Of a stretch of DNA of 64,000 bases, positions 17,561 through 25,731 are shown one piece after another. The position numbers and the translations under genes were made by a program. Source of the stretch: a candidate division WOR-3 bacterium (GTDB lineage Bacteria > Hydrothermota > Tepidihabitantia > Tepidihabitantales > Tepidihabitantaceae); contig JBDRTY010000001.1 of the NCBI GenBank assembly GCA_039801085.1, positions 695,538 to 759,537 on the forward strand. The letters are read 5' to 3'. Numbering within the stretch: the first letter of the stretch is position 1; every line of letters starts with the position of its first letter. The notes beneath the pieces are model-generated. The model was not told where the DNA came from. It saw nothing but the letters and a program-made list of their open reading frames with translations, and made no database searches.

Positions 17561-18040
17561 ATGGTTGATCCATTTGGTCTGGCAATTGCTCTGTTAGGAT
17601 GCGTAGTGGCAGCGTTGCCAGCTGGTATCGGTTCGGCAATGGGCATCCGCTTGGTTGCCGAAGTGGCAAGCGGAGTCATGGCTGAGGATCCGAAGAAATT
17701 CGGAAATCTCTTCATTCTTGTGGCACTTCCCGGGACTCAGGGGTTTTATGGATTTCTAGGAGCATTTCTGGCAATAATGAAACTTGGATTACTCGGGAAT
17801 ATAATGCCGATAACCTTGGGTCAGGGAATTCAGATGTTTGCTGCCTGCCTGCCGGTTGGTATTGCCGGGTGGTTGACTGCTATCTGGCAGGGTAAGGTTT
17901 GCGCTGCCGGTGCCGAGTTGGTTGCTAAGCGTCCGAGTGAGTCGACGAAAGCGGTGATCTTCGGAGCTCTTGTCGAGACCTATGCGGTGCTCGGTCTGCT
18001 TGCGACGATATTTCTGCAGATGGGTGTCAAGCTGGGATAA
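17561..18040 (+). CDS. ntpK: V/A-type ATPase rotor subunit K, Na+-binding type
   Basis: The 159-residue proteolipid has two fused hairpins (four membrane helices) that form the rotor ring. The first hairpin has LPGTQGFYGF and the second VETYAVLG, with the ion-carrying glutamate E139. The side chains that bind Na+ in the Enterococcus hirae NtpK ring, as I recall them (Leu61, Thr64, Gln65, Gln110, Glu139), have counterparts here in L56, T59, Q60, Q110 and E139. That predicts a sodium-translocating enzyme. AAGGAGG precedes the ATG closely. Confidence 0.93.
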   Translation: MVDPFGLAIALLGCVVAALPAGIGSAMGIRLVAEVASGVMAEDPKKFGNLFILVALPGTQGFYGFLGAFLAIMKLGLLGNIMPITLGQGIQMFAACLPVGIAGWLTAIWQGKVCAAGAELVAKRPSESTKAVIFGALVETYAVLGLLATIFLQMGVKLG

Positions 18041-18042
18041 CT

Positions 18043-18582
18043 GTGGGGAAAAAAGAGCTGATCGAAAAAATTCTCAGCGATGCCCGCCTTCGTGCAGCTG
18101 CCATCAGGGCGGAGGCGATAAACGAGGTTCGCCAGATTGAACAACGGGAACGGGAGGCAGAAGAAAGACTTCAGGCTGAAAACGAGATGTTGATTCGCTA
18201 TCGGGTAAACATGATTCTGGAAAATGCCCGCAGCCAGGCACAACTGGAAGTCAAAAAAATGATTCTGTCAGCAAGATGGGGGGTAATTGAACGAATCAAG
18301 GAACGAACAAAGTATGCGGTCATGAACAGTCCGGAATATCCGGAGTTGCTTAAGCGCCTAGTAGAGAAGTATGCAGGCCCAAAGGCAAAAGTCCATCTTT
18401 CTCCTGAAGATACAGATCGCTATGGTAAGCACCTTAGGGTTGAACTTGGCGAGCCCGTACCAATTTCCGGCGGAATGCTTATCAGACGTGAACGGGAGGA
18501 AATTGACCTGTCGCTCGACAGTATATTGACTCAAGTCCTTGAAGAGAACATCACCGCACTGGCTGAAGTCTTATTCCCGTAG
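18043..18582 (+). CDS. ntpE: V/A-type ATPase peripheral-stalk subunit E
   Basis: The 179-residue protein has a long N-terminal coiled coil (KELIEKILSDARLRAAAIRAEA; QREREAEERLQAENEM). A C-terminal globular domain follows, with the family-like GG.L.R.....ID.SLDS.L segment (GGMLIRREREEIDLSLDSIL). It starts at GTG two bases after the K stop. It is the last V-ATPase gene of this cluster: no C, F, A, B or D gene follows, so the catalytic head must be encoded elsewhere. Confidence 0.9.
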   Translation: MGKKELIEKILSDARLRAAAIRAEAINEVRQIEQREREAEERLQAENEMLIRYRVNMILENARSQAQLEVKKMILSARWGVIERIKERTKYAVMNSPEYPELLKRLVEKYAGPKAKVHLSPEDTDRYGKHLRVELGEPVPISGGMLIRREREEIDLSLDSILTQVLEENITALAEVLFP

Positions 18583-18673
18583 ATTTTACAGCTTACTTCT
18601 AATATATATCTCTATATATGGAAATGCTTTTTAAGTTTTGGATAAAAAGTTGTCCAGCCGAGAGAGGAATCAC

Positions 18674-18702
18674 TTGACTTCAATGTTTTTGTGGGATAAA
18701 AT
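18674..18702 (+). promoter_or_regulatory. Promoter of the first secreted propeller gene
   Basis: TTGACT (18674-18679), a 17-nt spacer, TAAAAT (18697-18702). The leader is about 100 nt. It includes a perfect 14-bp palindrome (ATTCCGGCCGGAAT, 18723-18736) of unknown meaning. The rest of the 228-bp gap after the subunit E gene holds only an AT-only inverted repeat (18602-18619). Confidence 0.7.
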
Positions 18703-18810
18703 TTGATTGATTTAAGGGTTACATTCCGGCCGGAATTCCTGAATTTTCACCGCTATTTTATTTGTTTAACTAAAGGGCTTAAACCAGAATTAAACAGGAG
18801 GCTTTATAAA

Positions 18811-21800
18811 ATGAGGACTGTACTGTGTGGTCTAATGCTAACTGGGGCAGTTGTATTTGCGCTGGTCGGCGGTTCTGATTTTACGCTCCCAGAGGACGGC
18901 TGGAGCGGAATTTTCAACCTTTCAGATGATGGAGTTGCCCAGTATATGGGTTACGGTTACCAGCACACAGTGGCGACCGATACCGGAGGTAACGTTCACG
19001 TCGTCTGGTATGATAACCGAACCGGAACTAATCAGGTGTTCTATCGGAAATGGTCCAAATCAACTGGCACATGGGGTTCGGTCGTTCAAATAACCAATCA
19101 GGTGGCTCCAGTTTATCGTCCGGCAGTCGCCTGTGACTATTCAGGTAATGTGCATATTGTATGGTACCACTCCACTGCTAATTACTACGGTATCTGGTAT
19201 AAAAAATGGGATGTGGCGACCGGAGTATGGGGCGATTCGGTCCGGCTGTTTGATCCAGGAGGAAATTACCTCAATTATTATCCTTCCATTGCCTGCCGAC
19301 CAGGCGGTGACAACATTCATGTAGTCTGGTACGGGAGAGATGCTGCCAATCCGAGTTATTACCGGGTGCGGCATATGGAATATGTTCCGGGTTCCGGTTG
19401 GAGCACGATTACGATTGTTGACACGATGGCGATTGGTACAACGGAAATTGCCTCGGTGGCGGTGGACAAATGGGACAGTGTCTATGTCGTCTGGCGAACC
19501 CAAGTTGCCGGGAACTATCAGGTATTTTATCGCTGGAGAAGTGGCAACGGTATCTGGCGGGGTATCGAGCAGGTTTCCAATGTAAATCCCAATGCCCCGA
19601 TGTATGCCTGTGCGGTTGCGGTTGATACTGCCGGTTCAGTGGTGCACGTGGTCTGGAATGGGGATGTTCCCGGCAATTCCAATGACCGGATTTTTTGTCG
19701 TTCCCGAACCGGTTCCGGCTGGGATACAACCGAGACGGTCAGTGCCTATAATGACGGTTCTCAGTATGATCCGGTAGTAGCTATTGGTTCGGATGGCGCG
19801 GTTCATGTTAGTTGGCGGGGGTATACTGAAGTATCAACCGCACGACAGGAAATTCTTTACCGCACAAAGCGGAATGGCATATGGGGTCAGGTAATCCAGC
19901 TGACCAACCGCAGTTCCGGTTCCAGCGTGCTGACACCCGCGCTTGCTGCCGGTCGGTTTGATGATCTCCATTTCGCTTGGTATGATAATACCGATGGTGA
20001 TAATGATGTTTATTATATTCGTGGAGAACTGGTGGATCCGGGTGTAGCACAAATTTTAGAACCGACCGGAGGGATGGTCCCGGGGACTCAGGTCAATCCG
20101 AGGGCGGTCTGGCGGAATTACCGCCTGTACAATCAGACTGCATTAAGGGCGTACTGTTTTTTGATTAATCCTGCTGGGAGTCGTATATACCGAGAGTCAG
20201 TTGATGTACCCGTGCTTGAACCCAGTTCTGAGGATACGATTGTTTTTCCGAGTTTTATCGTAACCAATACCGGTAATTGGACGGTCCGGTGCTCAACCAG
20301 TGCCGAGTTGGATATTAACAGCAATAATGATGTTGCGGAAGCAAATTTCAGTGTCTATAACACTGATATTCAGATGTTCCAGATTCAAGCTCCGAGTGGA
20401 ACAGTGGATACGGGAACAGTCGTGACACCGCGTGGACGCTGGTGGAACCGCTCGGCAAATCCGGCAAGTTTTGTTGCCTATTTCCAGTTGTTTAATTCCT
20501 CAGCGGCTTTGGTCTACTTTGAATCACTTGCAGTCAATAATCTTGAAGGTCATCAGGACATTGTTCTTAATTTTCCTTCTTACCGGATTTCCGGAGCGCC
20601 TGGAATTTGGCAGGCACGGTGTTCCACTTTTTGTCTCAGTGATACATTTGCCGAAAATGATACATTACGCAGCTCTTTTACTGTTCGTGCCCTGCCTTAC
20701 TGGCCCTACGGCTGGAAAGAGGTTAAGTCCATGCCTTTAGCCCCTTCAAACAAGGGGCCAGGCGATGGAGCCTGGCTGACTCAGTTACGATTCGGTGGTA
20801 ACCGGTATATCTTCGGATTGAAGGGGAACAAGACCGGGGATTTCTATCTTTATGATCCACTCGCCGATACTTGGCACCAGCTGAAACCGATGCCTCTGGG
20901 GCGGGAGTTAAAACCACCACGCCGGGCTTCGGTTGGTGTTGCCGGGGGGGATTGTATCTATGCGACCAAAGGGAATAATACGCTGGGGTTCTGGCGGTAT
21001 ATTGTGGCATCGGATTCGTGGGAACAGCTAACGGATGTGCCGGAAGGCAGCGGGAAACGGGTAAAGGCCGGGACTGATATGGTATATATCAGACGGCCTC
21101 AGACGGATACCGGTTATGTCTATTTATTGAAAGGATATACCGACGAGTTTTACCGGTATAACACCCTCAGCGGTACTTGGGAGACACTAGCACCAGCGCC
21201 TTTGACTGCCACAGGAAGAAGATGGGATCGTGGTTCGTGGATGGTATATGCCAAAATGGGCCAAAATTTCTACATTTTTGCTCATAAATCAAAATACCAT
21301 GAGCTCTGGAAATATGATGTACTGGGTGATTCCTGGTTCAGTTTCCAGTTGCGGGGGATGCCGTATTCGAGCAGGCTCACCGGGAAATCAAAAAAGGCTA
21401 AGGATGGCAGTGCCGGTGCGTATTATGATGAGGCGATTTATGCGCTTAAAGGTGGTAATACCTGCGAGTTCTGGTGTTACGATGTGATGGGAGATTCTTG
21501 GATTGAGTTGGATACCATGCCCTCGGTTGGTTCTTTGGGGAAGAGAAAGCGGGTAAAAGGTGGCGGTGATATTGTCCTGTACGAGGATGGCGTATTTTTT
21601 GCTCTAAAAGGGGGAAAGTCGCCGGAGTTCTGGCGTTATTATCTTGCTGACACGCTCTTCGCTGAGAGACTGAGTCATTCACCACTTATGAATAGTTCTC
21701 AGACCGAAATGCCCAAGAGTCAGCTGTTCATAACTAATCCGATTACCAATGGGTTAATTAAACTGCAGCCGACCGAATCCCATTCTGTGTTCATTGAGAT

Positions 21801-21948
21801 TTTTGATGTTAGCGGCAGAATGGTGCTAGCGCGACAGGTGAACGGGAAAACGGGTGTGTTGGAGATCAGAGATTTTTCTCCTGGTGTGTATCTGTTTAAA
21901 GCTACATCTTGCGGGAAGGTTGCTTGCTGCAAACTGATAGTTAGGTAG
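18811..21948 (+). CDS. Large secreted beta-propeller protein with C-terminal sorting domain
   Basis: The 1045-residue secreted protein starts at the ATG at 18811, because AGGAGG (18796-18801) is 9 nt upstream and a signal peptide follows (MRTVLCGLMLTGAVVFAL). Domains in order: a BNR/sialidase-like propeller (about 35-410, repeated VHVVWYD or IHVVWYG motifs); two CARDB-like beta-sandwiches (about 415-630, W.VRCST and NP....Y); a six-bladed kelch-like propeller (about 640-950) whose blades carry a KG[NG]xT.[DE]F[WY]xY motif; and a C-terminal sorting domain (VFIEIFDVSGRMVLAR...PGVYLFKA). It is paralogous to the gene at 39836 over the last ~650 residues. No catalytic site is seen, so a binding or surface role is more likely. 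Confidence 0.88.
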   Translation: MRTVLCGLMLTGAVVFALVGGSDFTLPEDGWSGIFNLSDDGVAQYMGYGYQHTVATDTGGNVHVVWYDNRTGTNQVFYRKWSKSTGTWGSVVQITNQVAPVYRPAVACDYSGNVHIVWYHSTANYYGIWYKKWDVATGVWGDSVRLFDPGGNYLNYYPSIACRPGGDNIHVVWYGRDAANPSYYRVRHMEYVPGSGWSTITIVDTMAIGTTEIASVAVDKWDSVYVVWRTQVAGNYQVFYRWRSGNGIWRGIEQVSNVNPNAPMYACAVAVDTAGSVVHVVWNGDVPGNSNDRIFCRSRTGSGWDTTETVSAYNDGSQYDPVVAIGSDGAVHVSWRGYTEVSTARQEILYRTKRNGIWGQVIQLTNRSSGSSVLTPALAAGRFDDLHFAWYDNTDGDNDVYYIRGELVDPGVAQILEPTGGMVPGTQVNPRAVWRNYRLYNQTALRAYCFLINPAGSRIYRESVDVPVLEPSSEDTIVFPSFIVTNTGNWTVRCSTSAELDINSNNDVAEANFSVYNTDIQMFQIQAPSGTVDTGTVVTPRGRWWNRSANPASFVAYFQLFNSSAALVYFESLAVNNLEGHQDIVLNFPSYRISGAPGIWQARCSTFCLSDTFAENDTLRSSFTVRALPYWPYGWKEVKSMPLAPSNKGPGDGAWLTQLRFGGNRYIFGLKGNKTGDFYLYDPLADTWHQLKPMPLGRELKPPRRASVGVAGGDCIYATKGNNTLGFWRYIVASDSWEQLTDVPEGSGKRVKAGTDMVYIRRPQTDTGYVYLLKGYTDEFYRYNTLSGTWETLAPAPLTATGRRWDRGSWMVYAKMGQNFYIFAHKSKYHELWKYDVLGDSWFSFQLRGMPYSSRLTGKSKKAKDGSAGAYYDEAIYALKGGNTCEFWCYDVMGDSWIELDTMPSVGSLGKRKRVKGGGDIVLYEDGVFFALKGGKSPEFWRYYLADTLFAERLSHSPLMNSSQTEMPKSQLFITNPITNGLIKLQPTESHSVFIEIFDVSGRMVLARQVNGKTGVLEIRDFSPGVYLFKATSCGKVACCKLIVR

Positions 21949-21964
21949 CGTTAGCGAATGAGAC

Positions 21965-22004
21965 AGTCGGGGCGGATAAATCCGCCCCGACTTATTTTTA
22001 TTTT
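21965..22004 (+). terminator. Strong rho-independent terminator
   Basis: A perfect 12-bp stem AGTCGGGGCGGA/TCCGCCCCGACT (21965-21976 with 21981-21992), TAAA loop, followed by TATTTTTATTTT. It ends the propeller-protein transcript. Confidence 0.9.
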
Positions 22005-22016
22005 GGGGGAATGATA

Positions 22017-22454
22017 TCAGGGTTGAGCGTTTCTGATTTCTTCGGCAATAGCGTCCAGCTCTGCAGCTGTGAACTGCGGCTGGAGTCGTGCCTGACAGAA
22101 GTGATGGAAATTGAGAGTTTTGTCCAGAAGGTTTTCTTCTCCTTTAATAGTGGGAATGATTAGCATGTGTAGGTGAGGAACGCGTGTCCCACGGATGAGC
22201 ATCGTAATATATTCACAATTAAATGCGTTCTTGATTTTGCGCGCGACAAGGTAACAGGTACGGAAAAAAGGCCCGGCGATGTTATCTTGAGGTTCGATAT
22301 CGGTAATGAGCGGGATGTGTCTTTTGGGAATGACGAGACAATGACCGCGCGAAATCGGGTAGAGGTCGAGAAAAGCAAGTGTTTGTTCGTCTTCATAGAC
22401 CTTTCGGCAGTGTGCTCTACCGGCGATGATTTGGCAAAAAGGACAATCATTCAT
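22017..22454 (-). CDS. HIT-family protein with altered histidine triad
   Basis: The 145-residue protein begins NDCPFCQIIAGR with the CxxC found in many HIT nucleotide hydrolases, then KVYEDEQTLAFLDLYPISRGHCLVIPKRH. The triad region reads VPHLHMLIIP: the first histidine (H94) and the presumed nucleophile (H96) are present, but the third position is Leu98. HIT enzymes hydrolyse or transfer nucleotides; loss of the third His may lower or change activity. AAGGAGG precedes the ATG. It is the last gene of a four-gene unit starting with the thiolase-like gene. Confidence 0.85.
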   Translation of the reverse strand: MNDCPFCQIIAGRAHCRKVYEDEQTLAFLDLYPISRGHCLVIPKRHIPLITDIEPQDNIAGPFFRTCYLVARKIKNAFNCEYITMLIRGTRVPHLHMLIIPTIKGEENLLDKTLNFHHFCQARLQPQFTAAELDAIAEEIRNAQP

Positions 22455-22469
22455 AATATCCTCCTTAAG

Positions 22470-23033
22470 TTAAACCGGTTTGCAAATGATCTGTTTGATT
22501 TTTGTATCGAAGAAATGATGGGAATGGGCGGGGCGAATAACTATCGCAGTATCCGCCCCAGAGCCAGTTCCCCCAATGCTGATGATGTCTTTACCATAGG
22601 GTATCAGACCGGCATCCAATGTCATAACCGCTATTTCTACTGCTACTTTGAATCCCTCTCCTAAAGTACGATATGTGTGGGCGACGATTTCTGCTGGGCT
22701 GATGCCACCGAATTTCAGACGCAGCGCGCGATCAACGCCAGCAAATAAATGGGTAGTTCTCAGCACGGGAATTCCGATGGCGTTTAACCTTCGTTCAGCT
22801 GCTGATGACATTTCCCGCATACCGGGTTGAGTGAAACCGGCGTGATGAGTTACACAGATAATTGATAAATCTTTCGGTATCATACGCAACAGTTGAAGTA
22901 CTGTTTTCCCAGTAGTAGAGGCGACAACAAGATGTTTGATTTTGTTCTTCCGGGAAAACTCAAGAACCAGTTTAAAAGTTGAGGTTGTATTAACACTGCC
23001 AGGGTATTTGAAATATTTGATGGAGGATAACAT
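22470..23033 (-). CDS. Stand-alone pyruvate-kinase C-terminal-domain protein
   Basis: The ~187-residue product matches the alpha/beta pyruvate kinase C-terminal domain as a free-standing protein: a YFKYPGSVNT start, IKHLVVASTTGKTVLQLLRM, ICVTHHAGF, and a C-terminal GTGSGADTAIVI. The catalytic TIM barrel is absent, so it is not a pyruvate kinase. Similar stand-alone proteins are conserved but uncharacterised in thermophiles and archaea. I use the ATG at 23033; an in-frame TTG at 23045 is possible, and neither has a clear ribosome-binding site. It lies between the DUF35 and HIT genes with gaps of about 15 nt. Confidence 0.75.
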   Translation of the reverse strand: MLSSIKYFKYPGSVNTTSTFKLVLEFSRKNKIKHLVVASTTGKTVLQLLRMIPKDLSIICVTHHAGFTQPGMREMSSAAERRLNAIGIPVLRTTHLFAGVDRALRLKFGGISPAEIVAHTYRTLGEGFKVAVEIAVMTLDAGLIPYGKDIISIGGTGSGADTAIVIRPAHSHHFFDTKIKQIICKPV

Positions 23034-23057
23034 CGAACTCAACAAGGTGTATATGTT

Positions 23058-23624
23058 TTATTCCAGAGGTTCCCAATATAGATCGAGAATTGTATTTGTA
23101 GGTTTTCTCATTCTGAAACCTGCCTTAACTTTCATGCCGATCTTTGCTTCTCCGCGAATGAGGTAACCTTTCATAATCGTGCAACACCCAGGTATCTTGA
23201 CATCAATCTGATAATATGGATAAGAAAGTTCAATACCAAATCCAGGATACTCAACGCGTGTGAATGTAAAAATTTCACCGATTACCGGGTTGTGTAAATC
23301 AACCCATTCCATCCTAGCATGGCAATCCGGGCAATCGGCTCGTGGAGGAAGCCACAGGCCCTTTTCGCAACCAGGTGTAGGACAGCGTGTTGCACGTAAA
23401 ATGCCTTTTTTCAACCCTTCGAAAAAGGGGGTCAGTAAGCCATAGGTATGGTGATGAATCAGAGTTCGCGGCCATTGAATAACCATAGCAGGGTCGGTTT
23501 TTTCTACGAGCATCGGTTTACCGATAAACTTTATTTCGGCTTTTTTCGTTCCCCTGCGACCTGTTGAAGCACGCGGTTTTTTTATTTTTTTGATTTCTTT
23601 TTTGTTCTTTTTGGTTGCTTTCAT
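23058..23624 (-). CDS. DUF35-type zinc ribbon/OB-fold protein
   Basis: The 188-residue protein has a lysine-rich N-terminus (MKATKKNKKEIKKIKKPRAS), then a rubredoxin-like zinc ribbon (C81, C86, C98, C101), then an OB-fold (IGEIFTFTRVEYPGFG...PYYQIDVKIPG). DUF35 proteins partner thiolases and HMG-CoA synthases and can channel acyl-CoA between them. The thiolase-like gene is immediately upstream (14-nt gap), so a stable complex of the two is likely. The basic N-terminal tail of ~30 residues is longer than I would expect. Confidence 0.88.
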   Translation of the reverse strand: MKATKKNKKEIKKIKKPRASTGRRGTKKAEIKFIGKPMLVEKTDPAMVIQWPRTLIHHHTYGLLTPFFEGLKKGILRATRCPTPGCEKGLWLPPRADCPDCHARMEWVDLHNPVIGEIFTFTRVEYPGFGIELSYPYYQIDVKIPGCCTIMKGYLIRGEAKIGMKVKAGFRMRKPTNTILDLYWEPLE

Positions 23625-23638
23625 GCTTTCTCCTTATT

Positions 23639-25018
23639 TCACACTTCTTCGGGGTTTACCAGAATACCACAAGTCACATGGGAGCCTACTCCAGCATGTG
23701 AGATCCACATTGCCCGACGACGCCGGGGAATTTGAAGTGATTTCCAATCGGCAGGTTTTTTCTTTCCATAACGTTCCCACATTTTGGGGTCTCCATGAAA
23801 TTTATCATACTTCCCCTGAAGCTGCCAGAGACATTCTATACCTTGGAAAATGCCAGTTGCTCCCACTGCATGCATAGTTCCTAATAATCCTCCCGAAAGA
23901 TTGGAGGGGCAGCGTCCTCCATAATATGCATCTCCAGAAGTAATGTACTCTTCTTCGCGCCCGTAAGGTCGAAGTCCGACATCTCCATATGTTTGCAGAT
24001 CTGAAATTGTAAACGCGTCATGGAGTTCCACCAGGTCGAATTCTTCACAAGGTTCTTTCGTTATGCCCGCCATCCGATAAGCCATATACGCAGCAAAACG
24101 GGATGCCAAGAAACTTTGGAAGCCGGGGTAGGGTTCGTTTAACTCTTTTTCCATCCAGTCATACATTCCTGGGGTTTCATGGGGAAGAAGAGGGATTTCC
24201 ATATTCCGGCGGTCGGCAACCCGTAGAGTATGAGTGCCTCCCGCGATATATAGTCGCATGGGATTGTCCGAAAGTTTGTAGGCTGTTTCTTCATCACACA
24301 GCAGCATACATGCAGCTCCGACTGACATTGCGCAACATTCGTGCATTCGTAATGGATCGCAAGCAATGCGGCCAGCAAGAACTTCCTCCACTGTTAATTT
24401 TGCCGGTTGCTGGGCAAACGGTGACATCCAAGCATAACCTTTATTTTTAACGGCAATTGCAGCCCGGATTTCCTCCTTTACTTTGAAAATGTGAGCAAAA
24501 CGACGTGCCATGGGGGCATAGTATGCAGCATACATCCGAGCAAGACGAGTTTCAAAATCCTTGCATGCAGCAGTCGAGATGTAATAATTACCAGTTCTGG
24601 TATCAACCTCATCCATCCGTTCCCATCCCATTACCAGTACACAGTTAGCATAGCCGGAAGCGACCATATTTGCTCCGACCAGTGTAGTATAACCTCCAGT
24701 GGCCCCGCCGGTTTTAATGCCTACATTAGGCAGCGGATCGAGTCCGAGGTAGTCATGAACCTTTGCTTCACATAGTAGCTGATCCTGAAAATGGTCAGCG
24801 AATTCTCCATAGCATGCCATGTTGATCATTCCTTTTACTTCCAGTGGTTCTAGTTTGAGGTCATTTTCTTCGAGCAACATCCGGAACGCCATCATACAAA
24901 GTTCTTCCAGTTTGTATTCAGGATAGTATTTACGGTAATCTGTTGTACCACCGGCGACAACATAAACCGGACGCTGAAACTGCGGAACCCTTAGGTTCCC
25001 GGGTTTGAATTTAATCAT
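23639..25018 (-). CDS. SCP2/archaeal-type thiolase-like protein lacking the nucleophilic cysteine
   Basis: The 459-residue thiolase-fold protein begins after a good AAGGAGG. The segment that normally reads ...CA[ST]GG carries GGATGG (104-109), so Gly105 replaces the acyl-accepting cysteine; the DNA reads GGC GGG GCC ACT there. The downstream histidines are retained (LHDAF and MHAVGATG). It is therefore a thiolase homolog that cannot form the usual acyl-enzyme. It may be a structural partner of the DUF35 protein, or a relative with a different reaction, as with lipid-transfer-protein-like members. It heads the unit thiolase-like, DUF35, pyruvate-kinase C-domain, HIT. Confidence 0.85.
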   Translation of the reverse strand: MIKFKPGNLRVPQFQRPVYVVAGGTTDYRKYYPEYKLEELCMMAFRMLLEENDLKLEPLEVKGMINMACYGEFADHFQDQLLCEAKVHDYLGLDPLPNVGIKTGGATGGYTTLVGANMVASGYANCVLVMGWERMDEVDTRTGNYYISTAACKDFETRLARMYAAYYAPMARRFAHIFKVKEEIRAAIAVKNKGYAWMSPFAQQPAKLTVEEVLAGRIACDPLRMHECCAMSVGAACMLLCDEETAYKLSDNPMRLYIAGGTHTLRVADRRNMEIPLLPHETPGMYDWMEKELNEPYPGFQSFLASRFAAYMAYRMAGITKEPCEEFDLVELHDAFTISDLQTYGDVGLRPYGREEEYITSGDAYYGGRCPSNLSGGLLGTMHAVGATGIFQGIECLWQLQGKYDKFHGDPKMWERYGKKKPADWKSLQIPRRRRAMWISHAGVGSHVTCGILVNPEEV

Positions 25019-25179
25019 CGCATTCCTCCTTGATTATCAATCTTGTAAACTTCGCGGGGTATTGTATTCATTAACTCCGTTATGATAACAAAACTTTTTT
25101 ATGAATCAAATGAAATTAATGTTTGCCGTCGCGTCCATATTACCATGGGGAAATGCATAAACAATAGCATTTGTAACAA

Positions 25180-25207
25180 TTGACTGTTAAAAAGCATAAT
25201 ATAGTAT
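25180..25207 (+). promoter_or_regulatory. Leaderless promoter of the 157-aa unknown gene
   Basis: TTGACT (25180-25185), a 16-nt spacer, TAGTAT (25202-25207), then 6 nt to the ATG at 25214. No ribosome-binding site. The 195-bp divergent gap otherwise shows nothing I can name. Confidence 0.65.
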
Positions 25208-25213
25208 TAATAT

Positions 25214-25687
25214 ATGCTTTATATTCAGACACTTGAATTACGGGACTATATTGACAAAACACGCATTTTTTTTGGCGAAGGACGTGGTGAGTGTGGAATT
25301 GCACTGCATTTGCCGATTAAGAACTACATGGCTGGCAGTGCACCAGCGACCGATTATGCGTTAATGATTACTGTTGCCAATCACCTGATTGAATTTCTGC
25401 TTTATAAGCGACTGAATCGCGGACCACAGCAGTGGGATTATAATCCGGAGAAAGCAGCTGAGATTTATACAGTATGCGGAGATAATGTCTCCACCAGCGG
25501 AATTATCATTGAGGATCGTAATTATCCATCCGGCGCCAAGCTCCAGGTATTTCTTGACAAGACCTTCGGGGTGAATGAGGTGGCAATTCGTTGGAAAGGG
25601 CAGATGGTTGGTGATGAGCGGCTCCTCGCTGACTATGAGGAGTATTTAAAAGAATATTTAAGCGATAACACTTTGGGTAACTTATAA
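25214..25687 (+). CDS. Conserved-looking hypothetical protein, 157 aa
   Basis: I do not recognise it. The product appears to be a soluble, compact alpha/beta protein with no signal peptide or membrane span. Notable segments are FFGEGRGECGIALHLPIKNYM, DYALMITVANHLIEFLLYKRL, and YPSGAKLQVFLDKTFGVNEVAIRWKGQMVGDE. There are two cysteines and no obvious metal site. The start codon directly follows a promoter (6 nt past the -10), so the mRNA should be leaderless. The HD-domain gene follows after 44 nt on the same strand. Confidence 0.7.
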   Translation: MLYIQTLELRDYIDKTRIFFGEGRGECGIALHLPIKNYMAGSAPATDYALMITVANHLIEFLLYKRLNRGPQQWDYNPEKAAEIYTVCGDNVSTSGIIIEDRNYPSGAKLQVFLDKTFGVNEVAIRWKGQMVGDERLLADYEEYLKEYLSDNTLGNL

Positions 25688-25731
25688 AGTATAAATTAAT
25701 AAGTCGATTCCAAAAGTCGCTTGAGGTCGCA

